Below are positions 50,071-58,956 of a stretch of DNA of 64,000 nt, in pieces. Numbering within the stretch: the stretch's first letter is position 1; each line of letters begins with the position of its first letter. The translations under genes and the position numbers were made by a program. A model generated the notes under the pieces. It had not been told where the DNA came from. It worked only from the letters and a program-made list of their open reading frames with translations, and did not search any database. Location of the stretch: positions 130,407-194,406 of the forward strand of contig NZ_JAPIVK010000003.1 of assembly GCF_026183675.1 (NCBI RefSeq), given 5' to 3'. The DNA comes from Microbulbifer halophilus (GTDB taxonomy: Bacteria; Pseudomonadota; Gammaproteobacteria; Pseudomonadales; Cellvibrionaceae).

Positions 50071-50105
50071 AGATTCTGCCAGGTCGGTCGCGCTGCGCGC
50101 CCGAG

Positions 50106-50342
50106 TCAGCGTCTGGACCGGACCAGCTTGCGTGTCAGCCGATGGGCAAAAGGCGCGATGAACGATACCAGCGGAAACGCCACTATCCAGGCCACCACCC
50201 AGGCGCGCAGCCAGCGCGTCGGGAAGCCGAAGTCGACGCCGGTATTGATCACGGTGATGACCCCGGACATCAGTAGCGACATCAGGCAGGACATGATCAG
50301 GGCGAACACCAGCGTGTAGAAGTGCGAGGACAGAGAGGCCAA
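50106..50342 (-). CDS. DUF2798 family small membrane protein
   Basis: 78-residue two-TM protein of the DUF2798 type: FYTLVFALIMSCLMSLLMSGVITVINTG, then FPTRWLRAWVVAWIVAFPLVSFIAPFAHRL and a basic end KLVRSRR. Function unknown. TTG 50342 is chosen since GAGGAG sits 7 bases upstream and gives the usual family length; a longer frame is open but implausible. It lies antisense between the SPOR gene and hslV and is not part of the conserved core there. Confidence 0.75.
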   Translation of the reverse strand: MASLSSHFYTLVFALIMSCLMSLLMSGVITVINTGVDFGFPTRWLRAWVVAWIVAFPLVSFIAPFAHRLTRKLVRSRR

Positions 50343-50517
50343 GACAGAACTCCTCGGAAACCGTCGAAAATACAGCGAGCGCGCATTATACGGCCCGTTG
50401 TTGTTGAAATTCCCCCACCGCGACCACACTTACAGAACCTGAAAGCGATTTTTCCGCGCGGGGCCGGGCCCGACCGTCCCCGCCGCAGACACCGACCACC
50501 AATCCGAGAGGCCTCCA

Positions 50518-51057
50518 TTGGAACAGTATCGCGGAACCACCATTCTCTCCGTCCGCCGCGGCAACAAAGTCGTCATCGGCGGCGACGGCCAGGTCTCCAT
50601 GGGCAACACCATCATGAAGGGCAATGCCCGCAAGGTGCGCCGCCTGTACAAGGACCAGGTGATCGCCGGCTTCGCCGGCGGCACCGCCGACGCCTTCACC
50701 CTGTTCGAGCGCTTCGAGGCCAAGCTCGAGGCCCACGGCGGCCAGCTCACCCGCGCCGCGGTGGAACTGGCTAAGGACTGGCGCACCGACCGCGCCCTGC
50801 GCCGGTTGGAAGCATTGCTGGCGGTGGCCGACGCCACCGCCAGCCTGATCGTTACCGGCAACGGCGACGTCATCCAACCGGAGGACGACCTGATCGCCAT
50901 CGGCTCCGGCGGCCCCTTCGCCCAGTCCGCCGCCCGCGCGCTGCTGGACAACACCGAACTGGACGCCGGCACCGTGGTCCAGCAGGGGCTCCGGATCGCC
51001 GGCGATATCTGCGTCTTCACCAACCAGAATCACACCATCGAAGAACTGGATTACTAA
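50518..51057 (+). CDS. hslV: ATP-dependent protease peptidase subunit HslV
   Basis: 179-residue proteasome-like peptidase of the HslUV complex. The propeptide MEQYRG is removed to expose the catalytic threonine of [37 protein letters not shown] and the C-terminal NHTIEELDY are highly conserved. Length is standard (E. coli 176). The start codon is TTG 50518 with GAGAGGCC upstream. hslU follows after 102 bases; both are classical RpoH targets, with rpoH itself at 31261. Confidence 0.97.
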   Translation: MEQYRGTTILSVRRGNKVVIGGDGQVSMGNTIMKGNARKVRRLYKDQVIAGFAGGTADAFTLFERFEAKLEAHGGQLTRAAVELAKDWRTDRALRRLEALLAVADATASLIVTGNGDVIQPEDDLIAIGSGGPFAQSAARALLDNTELDAGTVVQQGLRIAGDICVFTNQNHTIEELDY

Positions 51058-51159
51058 AGGCCTTCCTTGGGCGCGCCGAGCTAATTTTTGAGCGCTGAAG
51101 GCTCCAGCTCGGTCAGCGGGCCGAAGGGCTGCCCTAAAGATTTGCACACGAGAATTTTC

Positions 51160-52482
51160 ATGTCCCAAAACCAGATGACCCCCAGAGAAATCGTCCACGA
51201 ACTCGACCGCCATATCGTCGGCCAGCAGGAAGCCAAGCGCGCCGTGGCCATTGCCCTGCGCAACCGCTGGCGCCGCATGCAGGTGGACGAGGAGCTGCGC
51301 GCGGAGATCACCCCGAAAAATATCCTCATGATCGGCCCCACCGGCGTGGGCAAGACCGAGATCGCCCGCCGCCTGGCAAAACTCGCCGGCGCGCCCTTCA
51401 TGAAAGTGGAAGCCACCAAGTTCACCGAAGTGGGCTACGTGGGCCGCGATGTGGAATCCATCATCCGCGACCTGGTGGAAATGGCGGTCAAGCTGGAGCG
51501 CGAAAAGGCCATGGCCGGCGTCGAGCAGCGCGCGATGGACGCCGCCGAAGAGCGCGTACTGGACGCCCTGCTGCCACCGGCGCGCAACACCGACCCGGGC
51601 GAGCGCGATTCCGGCACCCGGCAGATGTTCCGCAAGAAACTGCGCGAGGGCGAGCTGGACGACAAGGAAATCGAGGTGGACGTCTCCGCAGCGCCCATGG
51701 GGGTGGAAATCATGGCGCCCCCCGGCATGGAGGAAATGACCAACCAGCTGCAGGGCATGTTCTCCAATATGTCCCAGGACAAGACCAAGAAGCGCAAGCT
51801 CACCGTCAAGCAGGCGATGAAACAGCTCACCGACGAGGAAGCGGCCAAACTGATCAACGACGAGGAGATCAAGACCCGCGCCATCCAGTCCGCCGAGCAG
51901 AACGGGATTGTCTTCCTCGACGAGCTGGACAAAGTGGCCAAGCGCCAGGAAAGCGGCGGCGCCGACGTCTCCCGCGAGGGAGTGCAGCGCGACCTGCTGC
52001 CGCTGATCGAGGGCAGCACCATCAGCACCAAGTACGGCATGATCAAGACCGACCACATCCTGTTCATCGCCTCCGGTGCTTTCCACCTGTCCAAGCCGTC
52101 GGACCTGATCCCGGAACTGCAGGGCCGCCTGCCGATCCGCGTGGAACTGGACTCGCTGACTTCCGGTGATTTCCAGCGCATCCTCACGGAACCGTCCGCG
52201 TCCCTGACCGAACAGCAGCGCGCCCTGCTGGCCACCGAGGGCCTGAAACTGGAATTCGCCGAAGACGGTATCCGCCGCATCGCCGAAGTGGCTTACGAGG
52301 TCAACGAAAGCACCGAAAACATCGGCGCCCGCCGCCTGCACACAGTGCTCGAACGGCTGCTCGAGGAAATCTCATACGACGCCGGCGACGGCGACAAAAC
52401 CGTTACCATCGACGCCGCCTACGTAGACGAACACCTGGGCGAACTCAGCCAGAACGAGGATCTGTCCCGCTTCATCCTCTAA
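51160..52482 (+). CDS. hslU: ATP-dependent protease ATPase subunit HslU
   Basis: 440-residue AAA+ unfoldase partner of HslV. It starts [21 protein letters not shown]; Walker A is [15 protein letters not shown] near 55-70, the pore loop is [11 protein letters not shown], Walker B is [12 protein letters not shown], and sensor and C-terminal parts are intact ([20 protein letters not shown]). The end DLSRFIL matches the family tail that docks into HslV. Length matches E. coli (443). ATG 51160 is set by homology over a longer open frame. Confidence 0.97.
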   Translation: MSQNQMTPREIVHELDRHIVGQQEAKRAVAIALRNRWRRMQVDEELRAEITPKNILMIGPTGVGKTEIARRLAKLAGAPFMKVEATKFTEVGYVGRDVESIIRDLVEMAVKLEREKAMAGVEQRAMDAAEERVLDALLPPARNTDPGERDSGTRQMFRKKLREGELDDKEIEVDVSAAPMGVEIMAPPGMEEMTNQLQGMFSNMSQDKTKKRKLTVKQAMKQLTDEEAAKLINDEEIKTRAIQSAEQNGIVFLDELDKVAKRQESGGADVSREGVQRDLLPLIEGSTISTKYGMIKTDHILFIASGAFHLSKPSDLIPELQGRLPIRVELDSLTSGDFQRILTEPSASLTEQQRALLATEGLKLEFAEDGIRRIAEVAYEVNESTENIGARRLHTVLERLLEEISYDAGDGDKTVTIDAAYVDEHLGELSQNEDLSRFIL

Positions 52483-52502
52483 CTCCGCGGCTTAAAAAGA
52501 AA

Positions 52503-52541
52503 GCTCCCCTCTCCCTCTGGGAGAGGGGCCGGGGGAGAGGG
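52503..52541 (+). repeat. GCTCCCCTCTCCC...GGGGGAGAGGG repeat, copy 4
   Basis: Same repeat and orientation as copies at 21976, 29249 and 32288. It lies between hslU and the DUF971 gene, starting 20 bases after the hslU stop. Confidence 0.85.
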
Positions 52542-52571
52542 CTCCCGCAGCGGCCCCACAACCAGCTACCT

Positions 52572-52949
52572 ATGAAACCACCCAAAAAAATCCACCTGAA
52601 CCGCGCCGAAAAAACCCTCCGGGTCATTTTCGCGGATGCGGAATACACCCTCCCCGCCGAATACCTCCGCGTCTTCTCCCCCAGCGCCGAAGTCCGCGGT
52701 CACGGCGCCGGTGAGGGCGTCCTGGTCAGCGGCAAAATCCATGTGGGCATAGACCGGGTGGAAGCCTCCGGCCGTTACGCCGTGCGCCTGATCTTCGACG
52801 ACGGCCACGACACCGGCATCTACACCTGGGGCTACCTGCGCGAACTGGGCGAAAACCACGCAACCAACTGGAACGACTACCTCCAACGCCTGCAGAAGGC
52901 GGGAAAGGGCCGCGATCCGGACGAGAGTCCCGTAAAAATCATTTCGTAA
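52572..52949 (+). CDS. DUF971 family protein
   Basis: 125-residue protein with the domain found at the N-terminus of gamma-butyrobetaine hydroxylase. Marks are LRVIFADAEYTLPAEYLRVFSPSAEVRGHG and the C-terminal DDGHDTGIYTWGYLREL. Standalone copies directly after hslU are common in gammaproteobacteria and are of unknown function. ATG 52572 has no strong Shine-Dalgarno, since the repeat ends 30 bases upstream. Confidence 0.9.
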   Translation: MKPPKKIHLNRAEKTLRVIFADAEYTLPAEYLRVFSPSAEVRGHGAGEGVLVSGKIHVGIDRVEASGRYAVRLIFDDGHDTGIYTWGYLRELGENHATNWNDYLQRLQKAGKGRDPDESPVKIIS

Positions 52950-53005
52950 CAAATCCGTAGTAAACTCCCGCAACGTTTGTACTTATTTGTTCCGGGAGGG
53001 GAATC

Positions 53006-54580
53006 GTGAAGTTTCTGAATTCGGTACTGGCATTGGGCGTCGCCACTACAATAGCCGCCTGCAGCGAAAGCGGCGCATCTACTGCGGAGACCAGGACCGC
53101 CCCTCCCGCCCTGTCCACTGACCAGCGCAACAGCACCTGGTACCGCGACGCACAGAGCAGATTGCAACAGGCCAGCCAGCGCCAGATTGACAACACCCCC
53201 GGCGCGGCCAAAAACATCATCCTGTTCGTCGGTGACGGCATGGGCATTTCCACCGTCACCGCTGCGCGGATACTCGCCGGCCAGCAACAGGGTCGGACCG
53301 GCGAGGAATACCAGCTGAGCTTCGAGCAGATGCCCTTTGCCGGCCTGATCAAAACCTACAACACCAACCAGCAGACCTCGGACTCCGCCGGTACCGCCAG
53401 CGCGCTGATGACCGGCGTCAAAACCAAGGCCGGCGTCCTCAACGTGGACGAAACCGTCGCCCGCGGCGACTGTAAAGCCGGGCTCGAACACCCACTGACC
53501 ACCGCCCTCGACCTGGCCGAACTGCACGGCAAGCGCACCGGCATCATCAGCACTGCCCGTATCACCCACGCCACGCCGGCATCCACCTACGCCAAGGTGC
53601 CCGAGCGCGGCTGGGAATACCAGGCACCGGAAGGTTGCCGCGATATCGCCGCACAACTGGTGGAGATGGACCGCGGTGACGGTATCGACGTAATCCTCGG
53701 CGGTGGCCGTCGTGCCTTTATTCCGCAGAGCGTCACCGACCTGGAAGGCGAAAAAGGCAAACGCACCGACGGCCGCAACCTGGTGCAGGAGTGGAAAAAC
53801 CGCTACGGCGCAGCCGCCACCTACATTGAGGATGAAAAAGGTTTCAAGGCCGTAGACGCGGCCAAAACCGACAAGTTGCTGGGCCTGTTCCAGCCCTCCC
53901 ACATGCGCTACGAATCCGACCGCGAAAATGACAAAGCCGGCGAACCGTCACTGAGCGAAATGACAGCCAAGGGCCTGGAGCTGGTGCAGAAAGGCGAGGA
54001 CGGCTACTTCATGCTGGTGGAAGGCGGCCGCATCGACCACGGTCACCACGCCGGCAACGCGTACAACGCACTGACCGACGCGGTGGAATTCGCCAAAGCC
54101 GTACAGGTCGCCATGGACAACACCAGCACCGAAGACACGCTGATCATCGTCACCGCCGACCACAGCCACGCCTTCACCATGGCCGGCTACCCCACCCGCG
54201 GCAACCCGATACTGGGCAAGGTCATCGGCAACGACGAACACGGTGCGCCGCAGGATGCCCCGCAACTGGCCGCCGACGGCAAACCCTACACCACCCTCGG
54301 CTACGCCAACGGCGCGGGTTTTGCGGACCTGGGCGACGAAACCAACTCCGATGCCCGCCGCGATGCGCCGGCGCACAGCGGCCGTGTGGATCTAACGGAA
54401 ATCGACACGACAAAACCCGGTTTCTACCAGGAATCCCTGGTGCCCACCGGCAGCGAGACTCACGGCGGTGAGGATGTGGGTATCTGGGCGCGCGGGCCCG
54501 GGTCGCACTTGTTGACCGGCACCAATGAGCAGAATTATGTGTTTCATGTAATGGTGCGGTCCGGGGGATTGCTGGACTGA
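53006..54580 (+). CDS. phoA: Alkaline phosphatase (PhoA family), predicted lipoprotein
   Basis: 524-residue metal-dependent phosphomonoesterase. The nucleophile is Ser127 in SDSAGTASALMTG, after VGDGMG (metal Asp). Zinc ligands appear in GGRIDHGHHAGNA, TADHSHAF and SETHGGEDVG. The signal ends in a lipobox (TIAAC at residue 19), so the enzyme is likely lipid-anchored on the periplasmic side or outside, unlike soluble E. coli PhoA. GTG 53006 has a strong GGGAGGGG. I find no clear Pho box (tandem CTGTCAT) upstream, so phosphate control is not shown. It may release phosphate from organic phosphates. Confidence 0.93.
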   Translation: MKFLNSVLALGVATTIAACSESGASTAETRTAPPALSTDQRNSTWYRDAQSRLQQASQRQIDNTPGAAKNIILFVGDGMGISTVTAARILAGQQQGRTGEEYQLSFEQMPFAGLIKTYNTNQQTSDSAGTASALMTGVKTKAGVLNVDETVARGDCKAGLEHPLTTALDLAELHGKRTGIISTARITHATPASTYAKVPERGWEYQAPEGCRDIAAQLVEMDRGDGIDVILGGGRRAFIPQSVTDLEGEKGKRTDGRNLVQEWKNRYGAAATYIEDEKGFKAVDAAKTDKLLGLFQPSHMRYESDRENDKAGEPSLSEMTAKGLELVQKGEDGYFMLVEGGRIDHGHHAGNAYNALTDAVEFAKAVQVAMDNTSTEDTLIIVTADHSHAFTMAGYPTRGNPILGKVIGNDEHGAPQDAPQLAADGKPYTTLGYANGAGFADLGDETNSDARRDAPAHSGRVDLTEIDTTKPGFYQESLVPTGSETHGGEDVGIWARGPGSHLLTGTNEQNYVFHVMVRSGGLLD

Positions 54581-54590
54581 CTGATCCGGT

Positions 54591-55304
54591 TTAGGCCGGG
54601 GCACCGTCTTTCGACGGCGTCCCGGCAGATTGATAGGGAATGAGCCCCGCTAAGTGCGAATCCCGCCGGCGCAGAAAATCCAGCAACAGCGCCGGGTAAT
54701 CCGCCGTCACCGCCCGCGCGACGGAATCCCGTGCGGCCAGCCACGCGCGCCAGCGCTGCAGTTTCGGCAGTTGCTGCAGGATGCCGAATTCTCCGATGGT
54801 GTCGAACACATCGAAGTAGCGGAACGCCGTGGCAAAGGCAGCGTCGACCATGCCGAATGCCTCGCCGTTGAAATACGGTTGCGCCTCCAGCGTCGATTCC
54901 ATAGTTTCAAACTGCGACCGCAGCGCGGTCGCCTTCTCTGTAAACAATTCTCCGTTAGTGGCGGAATAGAGGCCGGCGATATTCGCCAGTATCGCCGAGG
55001 CCAGCTCCACCAGGCTGCGCTGCTGCGCCCGCTCCAGCGGATCGGTCGGGTAAAGCGGCGGGCCGGCGGTGTCCTCCAGGTATTCGCAGATCACTGCGGA
55101 CTCGAAAATCGCCCGGTCGCCAGCCAGCAACACCGGCGTCTTTGCCAGCGGTGCCAGGCGCAGGAACCAGTCGGGCTTGTGCGCCAGATCGATATCCAGC
55201 CGCTCGAATGGTAGGCCCTTCTCCATCATCGTGATCGCGGCCCGCTGCACATAGGGGCACAACTCGTGGGAGACCAGCGTCAGTGAGTTATCCACAATCC
55301 GCAC
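54591..55304 (-). CDS. Glutathione S-transferase family protein
   Basis: 237-residue GST-fold protein. The thioredoxin-like N-terminal domain has SHELCPYVQRAAI near residue 13 (Cys at the catalytic position, like omega, DHAR or SspA-type GSTs), KTPVLL with the cis-proline, and ESAVICEYLED. The all-helical C-terminal domain follows. A cysteine active site suggests glutathione-dependent reduction or deglutathionylation rather than classic conjugation. GTG 55304 begins one base after the TGA of doxX, so the two are coupled. Confidence 0.9.
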   Translation of the reverse strand: MRIVDNSLTLVSHELCPYVQRAAITMMEKGLPFERLDIDLAHKPDWFLRLAPLAKTPVLLAGDRAIFESAVICEYLEDTAGPPLYPTDPLERAQQRSLVELASAILANIAGLYSATNGELFTEKATALRSQFETMESTLEAQPYFNGEAFGMVDAAFATAFRYFDVFDTIGEFGILQQLPKLQRWRAWLAARDSVARAVTADYPALLLDFLRRRDSHLAGLIPYQSAGTPSKDGAPA

Positions 55305-55305
55305 C

Positions 55306-55731
55306 TCACACCGGCGCCGGGCAGAGATGCCCGCTGCGGCGCAGGCAGAAGGCGCCGTCCCCCATCAGCCAATAGGCCACGGACACCAGCGCGAGGAACA
55401 GCGGATACTCCCAGCCGCCGCCGGCACTGGTGTGCACCCAGCCGTTGGGCATGTGCACCCAGGCGGCCGCGAGTAGAATTGGCGTCAGCAGCAGGGCCAC
55501 CTGGCGCGGGTAGATACCCACGAGCAAAGCGGCACCGCCGGCAACTTCCAGCGCGAACACTGGATAGGCCAGCGCCCCCGGCAGGCCGATACTGTCGAAA
55601 TAGCCGGCCGTGCCCGGTAGCGTAAACACCAGCAGTTTCAGCAGCGCGTGGGCCAGCCACATGGCACCCAGCGCCAGGCGCAGTATGGCGAGACCCAGTT
55701 GCTGCCCGCCCGTCGCGATCAATTGGTTCAT
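55306..55731 (-). CDS. DoxX family membrane protein
   Basis: 141-residue four-TM DoxX/DoxD-type protein: ILRLALGAMWLAHALLKLLVF, then GLPGALAYPVFALEVAGGAALLVGIYPRQVALLL and HMPNGWVHTSAGGGWEYPLFL, where the HxxNGW pattern is typical. Such proteins are linked to redox or thiol-stress modules. The first gene of a doxX-gst operon, divergent from a LysR regulator that probably controls it. Confidence 0.88.
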   Translation of the reverse strand: MNQLIATGGQQLGLAILRLALGAMWLAHALLKLLVFTLPGTAGYFDSIGLPGALAYPVFALEVAGGAALLVGIYPRQVALLLTPILLAAAWVHMPNGWVHTSAGGGWEYPLFLALVSVAYWLMGDGAFCLRRSGHLCPAPV

Positions 55732-55772
55732 TGCATTGCTCCATTGCCGTTAAGGTGGAAACCAGTCTAAAG

Positions 55773-55786
55773 TTGCGAAAATGCAA
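55773..55786. promoter_or_regulatory. LysR-type operator candidate TTGC-N6-GCAA
   Basis: Palindrome TTGCGAAAATGCAA, containing the T-N11-A layout of LysR sites, in the 78-base gap between divergent doxX and the LysR gene. A second half site, TTGCATTG, lies near 55732. Confidence 0.45.
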
Positions 55787-55809
55787 GGGAATAGGCATCG
55801 GCGCATACG

Positions 55810-56694
55810 ATGAATGCAAAAGAGCAATACACCCTCGGTGCGCAGGACCTGCAGACGCTGTTGGCACTGCTGCGCAGCGGCACCCTGGCCGTGGCAGCGG
55901 AGCGGCTGCATGTGGATACCTCCACCGTATTCCGCGCGTTGCAGCGGATGGAGAGCGGCCTGGGCCAGCGGCTGTTCGAGCGCTCCCGCGCCGGCTACCG
56001 GCCCACGGAACTGGCCGCGGCGCTGGCGGAGCGTGCCGAGCGCATCGAGAGCGAACTGGAATCGGCCCGCTCGGAGGCCCAGCGGCAACGGGCAGAGATA
56101 GCCGGCACCCTGCGCCTGACCACCACCGACACCATCCTGCACGGGCTGGTGGCGCCGCAGCTGGCCGCACTGCGCCGCGCGCACCCGCTGTTGCAATTCG
56201 AGATCTCCACCGGCAACCAACTCTCCAACCTGACCCGGCGAGACGCCGATATCGCTCTGCGTGCCACCCAGCGCCCGCCGCCGCACCTGGTGGGCAGACA
56301 GGTAGGCCCCATCCGCATGGCCCTGTACGCGGCGGAATCCGCGACCGGTGCCTACTCGGAAATGAACCTGGAGGAAGCGCCCTGGGTGGCGCCGGACGAC
56401 GCGCTGCCGTCGCACCCATCGGTACTCTGGCGCCGGCACCGCCATCCCCGCAACCTGCCCGCTTATCGGGTGGACAGTATTCTGTCGGTGGCCGAACTGA
56501 TCGCCGCCGACCTGGGCATCGGTGTGCTGCCGATATTCCTGGGCGATGGCCGGCGGGACCTCAAACAGATTTCGCCACCGCTGGAGGAATGCGAAACCCA
56601 GTTGTGGCTGCTGACGCATCCCGAATGCCGTCACCTGAGTCGGGTTTCGGTGGTGTTTTCCCACCTGGCGGAACACCTGAAATTGCACGGTTAA
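55810..56694 (+). CDS. LysR family transcriptional regulator
   Basis: 294-residue LTTR. The N-terminal winged HTH is LQTLLALLRSGTLAVAAERLHVDTSTVFRALQRMESGLGQRLFERS; an effector-binding domain with the two-lobed periplasmic-binding fold follows (about 90-294). GTLRLTTTDTILHGL begins it. Being divergent from doxX-gst with a palindrome between, it most likely regulates that pair and itself. Inducer unknown. Confidence 0.92.
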   Translation: MNAKEQYTLGAQDLQTLLALLRSGTLAVAAERLHVDTSTVFRALQRMESGLGQRLFERSRAGYRPTELAAALAERAERIESELESARSEAQRQRAEIAGTLRLTTTDTILHGLVAPQLAALRRAHPLLQFEISTGNQLSNLTRRDADIALRATQRPPPHLVGRQVGPIRMALYAAESATGAYSEMNLEEAPWVAPDDALPSHPSVLWRRHRHPRNLPAYRVDSILSVAELIAADLGIGVLPIFLGDGRRDLKQISPPLEECETQLWLLTHPECRHLSRVSVVFSHLAEHLKLHG

Positions 56695-56822
56695 TCCGGC
56701 CATAAAACCGCCTCGTCGCAAGCCCGCTCGATTTTCGAAAGGGCTCCAGTGTCTCGATCAACTAGCTGTGCAGAAATCTTTCTTTAAAGGCAATGCCAAA
56801 GCGAGTAGAATTTCTTGACGAT

Positions 56823-56841
56823 CTGTTAGCGTTCTGTTAGC
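56823..56841 (+). promoter_or_regulatory. Direct repeat CTGTTAGC x2, 11-bp period
   Basis: Two exact CTGTTAGC octamers (56823-56830 and 56834-56841) lie one helical turn apart just before the ImmA-type gene. This is the layout of a repressor or activator site. No Xre-type regulator, the usual partner, is encoded next to it. Confidence 0.45.
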
Positions 56842-56856
56842 AAACCTTGATGGCCT

Positions 56857-57357
56857 ATGACTACGATCACGCAAGACCCCGAAAAACTCGCGGACAAGTA
56901 CCGGGCGGTATTCTGGAGCGAGGATGAATTTCCCGTCGATCCGGTGACCATTGCCCGGCACCTGGGGGTAGAAGTGCTCGAAACGCATTTGCCCAAAGAT
57001 GTATCGGGAGCCCTCATCAAAGAGGTCAATGAAGATCCCCGTATCATCCTGGAGACCACCGATCACTCAAACCGCAAGCGTTTCAGTTGTGCCCACGAGC
57101 TGGGCCATTATGCGTCGCGTGTCGAGTCCGATGACGAGGATCGACAGTACGAATACGTGGATTTCCGCAACGGTGTATCCGCTACCGGGCAGGATTCGGA
57201 AGAGGTATTTGCCAACAGCTTTGCCGCCTGCCTGCTGATGCCGGAGGACGAAATGCGCCTTCGGTTTCGCAAATCCACCCATGCGGAGCTGGCCGCCTAT
57301 TTCGGCGTCTCGAATGAAGCCATGAAATGGCGTCTCAGGAAGCTCAACCTGTTGTAA
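56857..57357 (+). CDS. ImmA/IrrE family metallopeptidase
   Basis: 166-residue M78-type zinc peptidase. The HExxH motif is present as CAHELGHY near residue 86, and EVFANSFAACLLMP near 122 supplies the third ligand region. A C-terminal HTH-like part (HAELAAYFGVSNEAMKWRLRKLNL) is typical for this family. ImmA cleaves the ImmR repressor in ICEBs1, and IrrE cleaves DdrO in Deinococcus; here no Xre repressor gene is adjacent. It is followed 15 bases later by a two-TM protein gene. ATG 56857 lacks a strong Shine-Dalgarno. The natural substrate is unknown. Confidence 0.9.
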   Translation: MTTITQDPEKLADKYRAVFWSEDEFPVDPVTIARHLGVEVLETHLPKDVSGALIKEVNEDPRIILETTDHSNRKRFSCAHELGHYASRVESDDEDRQYEYVDFRNGVSATGQDSEEVFANSFAACLLMPEDEMRLRFRKSTHAELAAYFGVSNEAMKWRLRKLNLL

Positions 57358-57372
57358 TGTCATAAGAGCCTC

Positions 57373-57720
57373 ATGACAGTAGAAGAAAAATCAAAAAAGA
57401 AATCAGAAGCGCTCTCAGCAATCCGGATCGCCCTCAATAGTGACGCGAGAAAGGTCGACCCGCTTACCGAGCAGAAGATAGAAGACTCAAAAAGTGACAG
57501 AGGCCTGAAAAAGCTTTACGCCAAGTGGTTTATTGGCATTCTGATCGGGCAGTTGCTGATCATGAACCTGGCCTTTACGGCTGTTGGCCTAAAGTGGATG
57601 GGCTTTGAAAAATACGAGCTCGAACTCTATCTGGCCGGCACATTGGCCGAGGTCTTCGGTATCGTACTGGTGATCACCAAAAACCTGTTTCCCCAGCACG
57701 GGGCCCCCTCCCTGAAATAA
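57373..57720 (+). CDS. Two-TM membrane protein cotranscribed with the ImmA-type gene
   Basis: 115-residue protein, no family recognised. A charged N-terminus (KSKKKSEALSAIRIALNS) is followed by TM1 (WFIGILIGQLLIMNLAFTAVGL), a short loop with EKYELELYLAG, TM2 (LAEVFGIVLVITKNLF) and a short tail. The gene begins 15 bases after the ImmA-type stop, so cotranscription is nearly certain. It could be the peptidase's substrate, a membrane tether or an effector; none of this is shown by sequence. Confidence 0.75.
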   Translation: MTVEEKSKKKSEALSAIRIALNSDARKVDPLTEQKIEDSKSDRGLKKLYAKWFIGILIGQLLIMNLAFTAVGLKWMGFEKYELELYLAGTLAEVFGIVLVITKNLFPQHGAPSLK

Positions 57721-57893
57721 ACCTTTCAAAAAAGCCCGCAACTGTCGGCAGGGAGACGCCGCTGTGCTTGCTGACATATCCGGAATCACGGCTCTGTGGC
57801 GGAGCGGCTGGCGCTGGGGTAGCCAGCCACTGTGCCTGAGGCCAGGCCGAATACAACTGCTGTGCGTCGGCCCGGTTTGTCGCCAGGGAGGTT

Positions 57894-58592
57894 TCAGCTT
57901 GCCACTTTAGGCAGGAAAGAAGTATCGACATGATACTTTTTGGGGTTGTCTTTTTCTATCAGGACCGTCAGCTCGTCAATGTCGATATGGTCCGAAGGAT
58001 CAAACCAGATATTTTCACTGTTGAATATGTGTATTTCAGAGGTGGCGGGGTTCTTCCATTGAGCGGAAATTCTATAGGGATGTCTTCCGTTTACTTCAAG
58101 GGAGCTGTTGAGTTCCACTCCGGTAAACTTGGCATTCACTGAAATGCCGTTCTCTTTCAGGTACTTTATCTTTCTTCCTTTCAATTTACCGAACAATATT
58201 ATTGAAAGCCCTACCAGTGAAAAAACTGCACCCAGGACGCCCAGGATCGAAGCCACCCCCCACAGAGAAAAGAAGCCATTGATTCTGGCCTGCTGGGGAG
58301 AAAATTCCTGGTAAAGGACTTCAACTTTCTCCCCCTCATAATAACTTGGAGGGTTGCTGCTGGATGAAGACATAAATTCAATGAGGGAGCCATCTCGGGT
58401 CATGAACTTTACTACCGGTGCATAGGTAACGGAATCACTCGACCGTGAGCGAACAAGCTCTATCACCGTGCCTTCAGTCGCTAGAGCGTTGCCCAGAAAG
58501 TCCTGTGTGCTTTTATAGGAGAAAAAAGCCCCTATCAGCAAACCGAGCCCTATCGCTGTGAAGACGTATTTAAGTATTGATACCGCTTTCAT
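57894..58592 (-). CDS. DUF3592-like membrane protein
   Basis: 232-residue protein with TM helices near residues 8-26 and 108-135. The extracytoplasmic part carries ATEGTVIELVRSRSSDSVTYAPVVKFMTRDGS and YYEGEKVEVLYQ, the pattern of DUF3592; a second beta-rich cytosolic part follows (NGISVNAKFTGVELN). Function unknown. Codon use is more AT-rich than the neighbouring core genes, suggesting transfer. A palindrome ATTGTA-N5-TACAAT precedes it. The 173 bases after its stop (57721-57893) hold no recognisable gene. Confidence 0.75.
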   Translation of the reverse strand: MKAVSILKYVFTAIGLGLLIGAFFSYKSTQDFLGNALATEGTVIELVRSRSSDSVTYAPVVKFMTRDGSLIEFMSSSSSNPPSYYEGEKVEVLYQEFSPQQARINGFFSLWGVASILGVLGAVFSLVGLSIILFGKLKGRKIKYLKENGISVNAKFTGVELNSSLEVNGRHPYRISAQWKNPATSEIHIFNSENIWFDPSDHIDIDELTVLIEKDNPKKYHVDTSFLPKVAS

Positions 58593-58634
58593 ATCGTTTC
58601 CTTTGTCGCTCTAACAGGGCCGTAGAAAAGTCAT

Positions 58635-58651
58635 ATTGTATAAATTACAAT
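58635..58651. promoter_or_regulatory. Palindrome ATTGTATAAATTACAAT upstream of the DUF3592 gene
   Basis: Perfect six-base arms around TAAAT, 43 bases before the start codon. It may be an operator, and TATAAA within it could serve as a -10 element. Confidence 0.35.
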
Positions 58652-58670
58652 CTACAGCCGCTTCCTATAT

Positions 58671-58698
58671 AAAAATGGGCGTTATTTCAGCACGCCCA
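58671..58698 (-). terminator. Intrinsic terminator of the dapA-like/MFS operon
   Basis: On the minus strand: TGGGCG...CGCCCA stem with an 11-base loop followed by T5. It lies just after the pirin-like fragment and closes the operon. Confidence 0.75.
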
Positions 58699-58712
58699 AC
58701 CTGCATTATCCC

Positions 58713-58934
58713 TCATTTCTTATGAAGCGGTCTAATGCTGCCGGGTACAATCGCCAGCGCGCGGTCGGTGGTCAGCCAGTAGAGTTCGTCGGGCAGAAGA
58801 TTCAGGTCATTGCTGAGGGAATCGCGGTTGTTGTGCTGCCCGCTGCTGCTTTCAAACAGCACCGATACCGCGGCAATTCCCGCATGTGGGTGTGCCCCGA
58901 AGGTCGGCTCGGTCATGGTGTAGTGATCCACCAT
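58713..58934 (-). pseudogene. Truncated pirin-like fragment
   Basis: 73 residues from ATG 58934 (AGAGGGG 9 bases upstream). The sequence MVDHYTMTEPTFGAHPHAGIA matches the metal-binding start of a pirin N-terminal cupin, and NRDSLSNDLNLLPDELYWLT matches its continuation. It stops abruptly (SIRPLHKK) where pirins normally continue with GRGxxHxE and a second cupin; full proteins are about 230-290 residues. The N-terminal strands are also missing. It follows the MFS gene by 22 bases and precedes a terminator, so a remnant at the end of an operon is the simplest reading. A functional mini-cupin is less likely. Confidence 0.65.
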
Positions 58935-58956
58935 GATCAGCGGCCCCTCTGCACGC

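Noticed and set aside
50386-52341. 651-codon minus-strand frame across hslV and hslU
   Set aside because: Antisense shadow of two highly conserved genes; no recognisable motif.
52950-53005. Pho box upstream of the alkaline phosphatase
   Set aside because: No tandem CTGTCAT-like heptamers found.
57674-57931. Minus-strand 85-codon frame after the two-TM gene
   Set aside because: Overlaps two real genes and shows no similarity; at best a decayed remnant.
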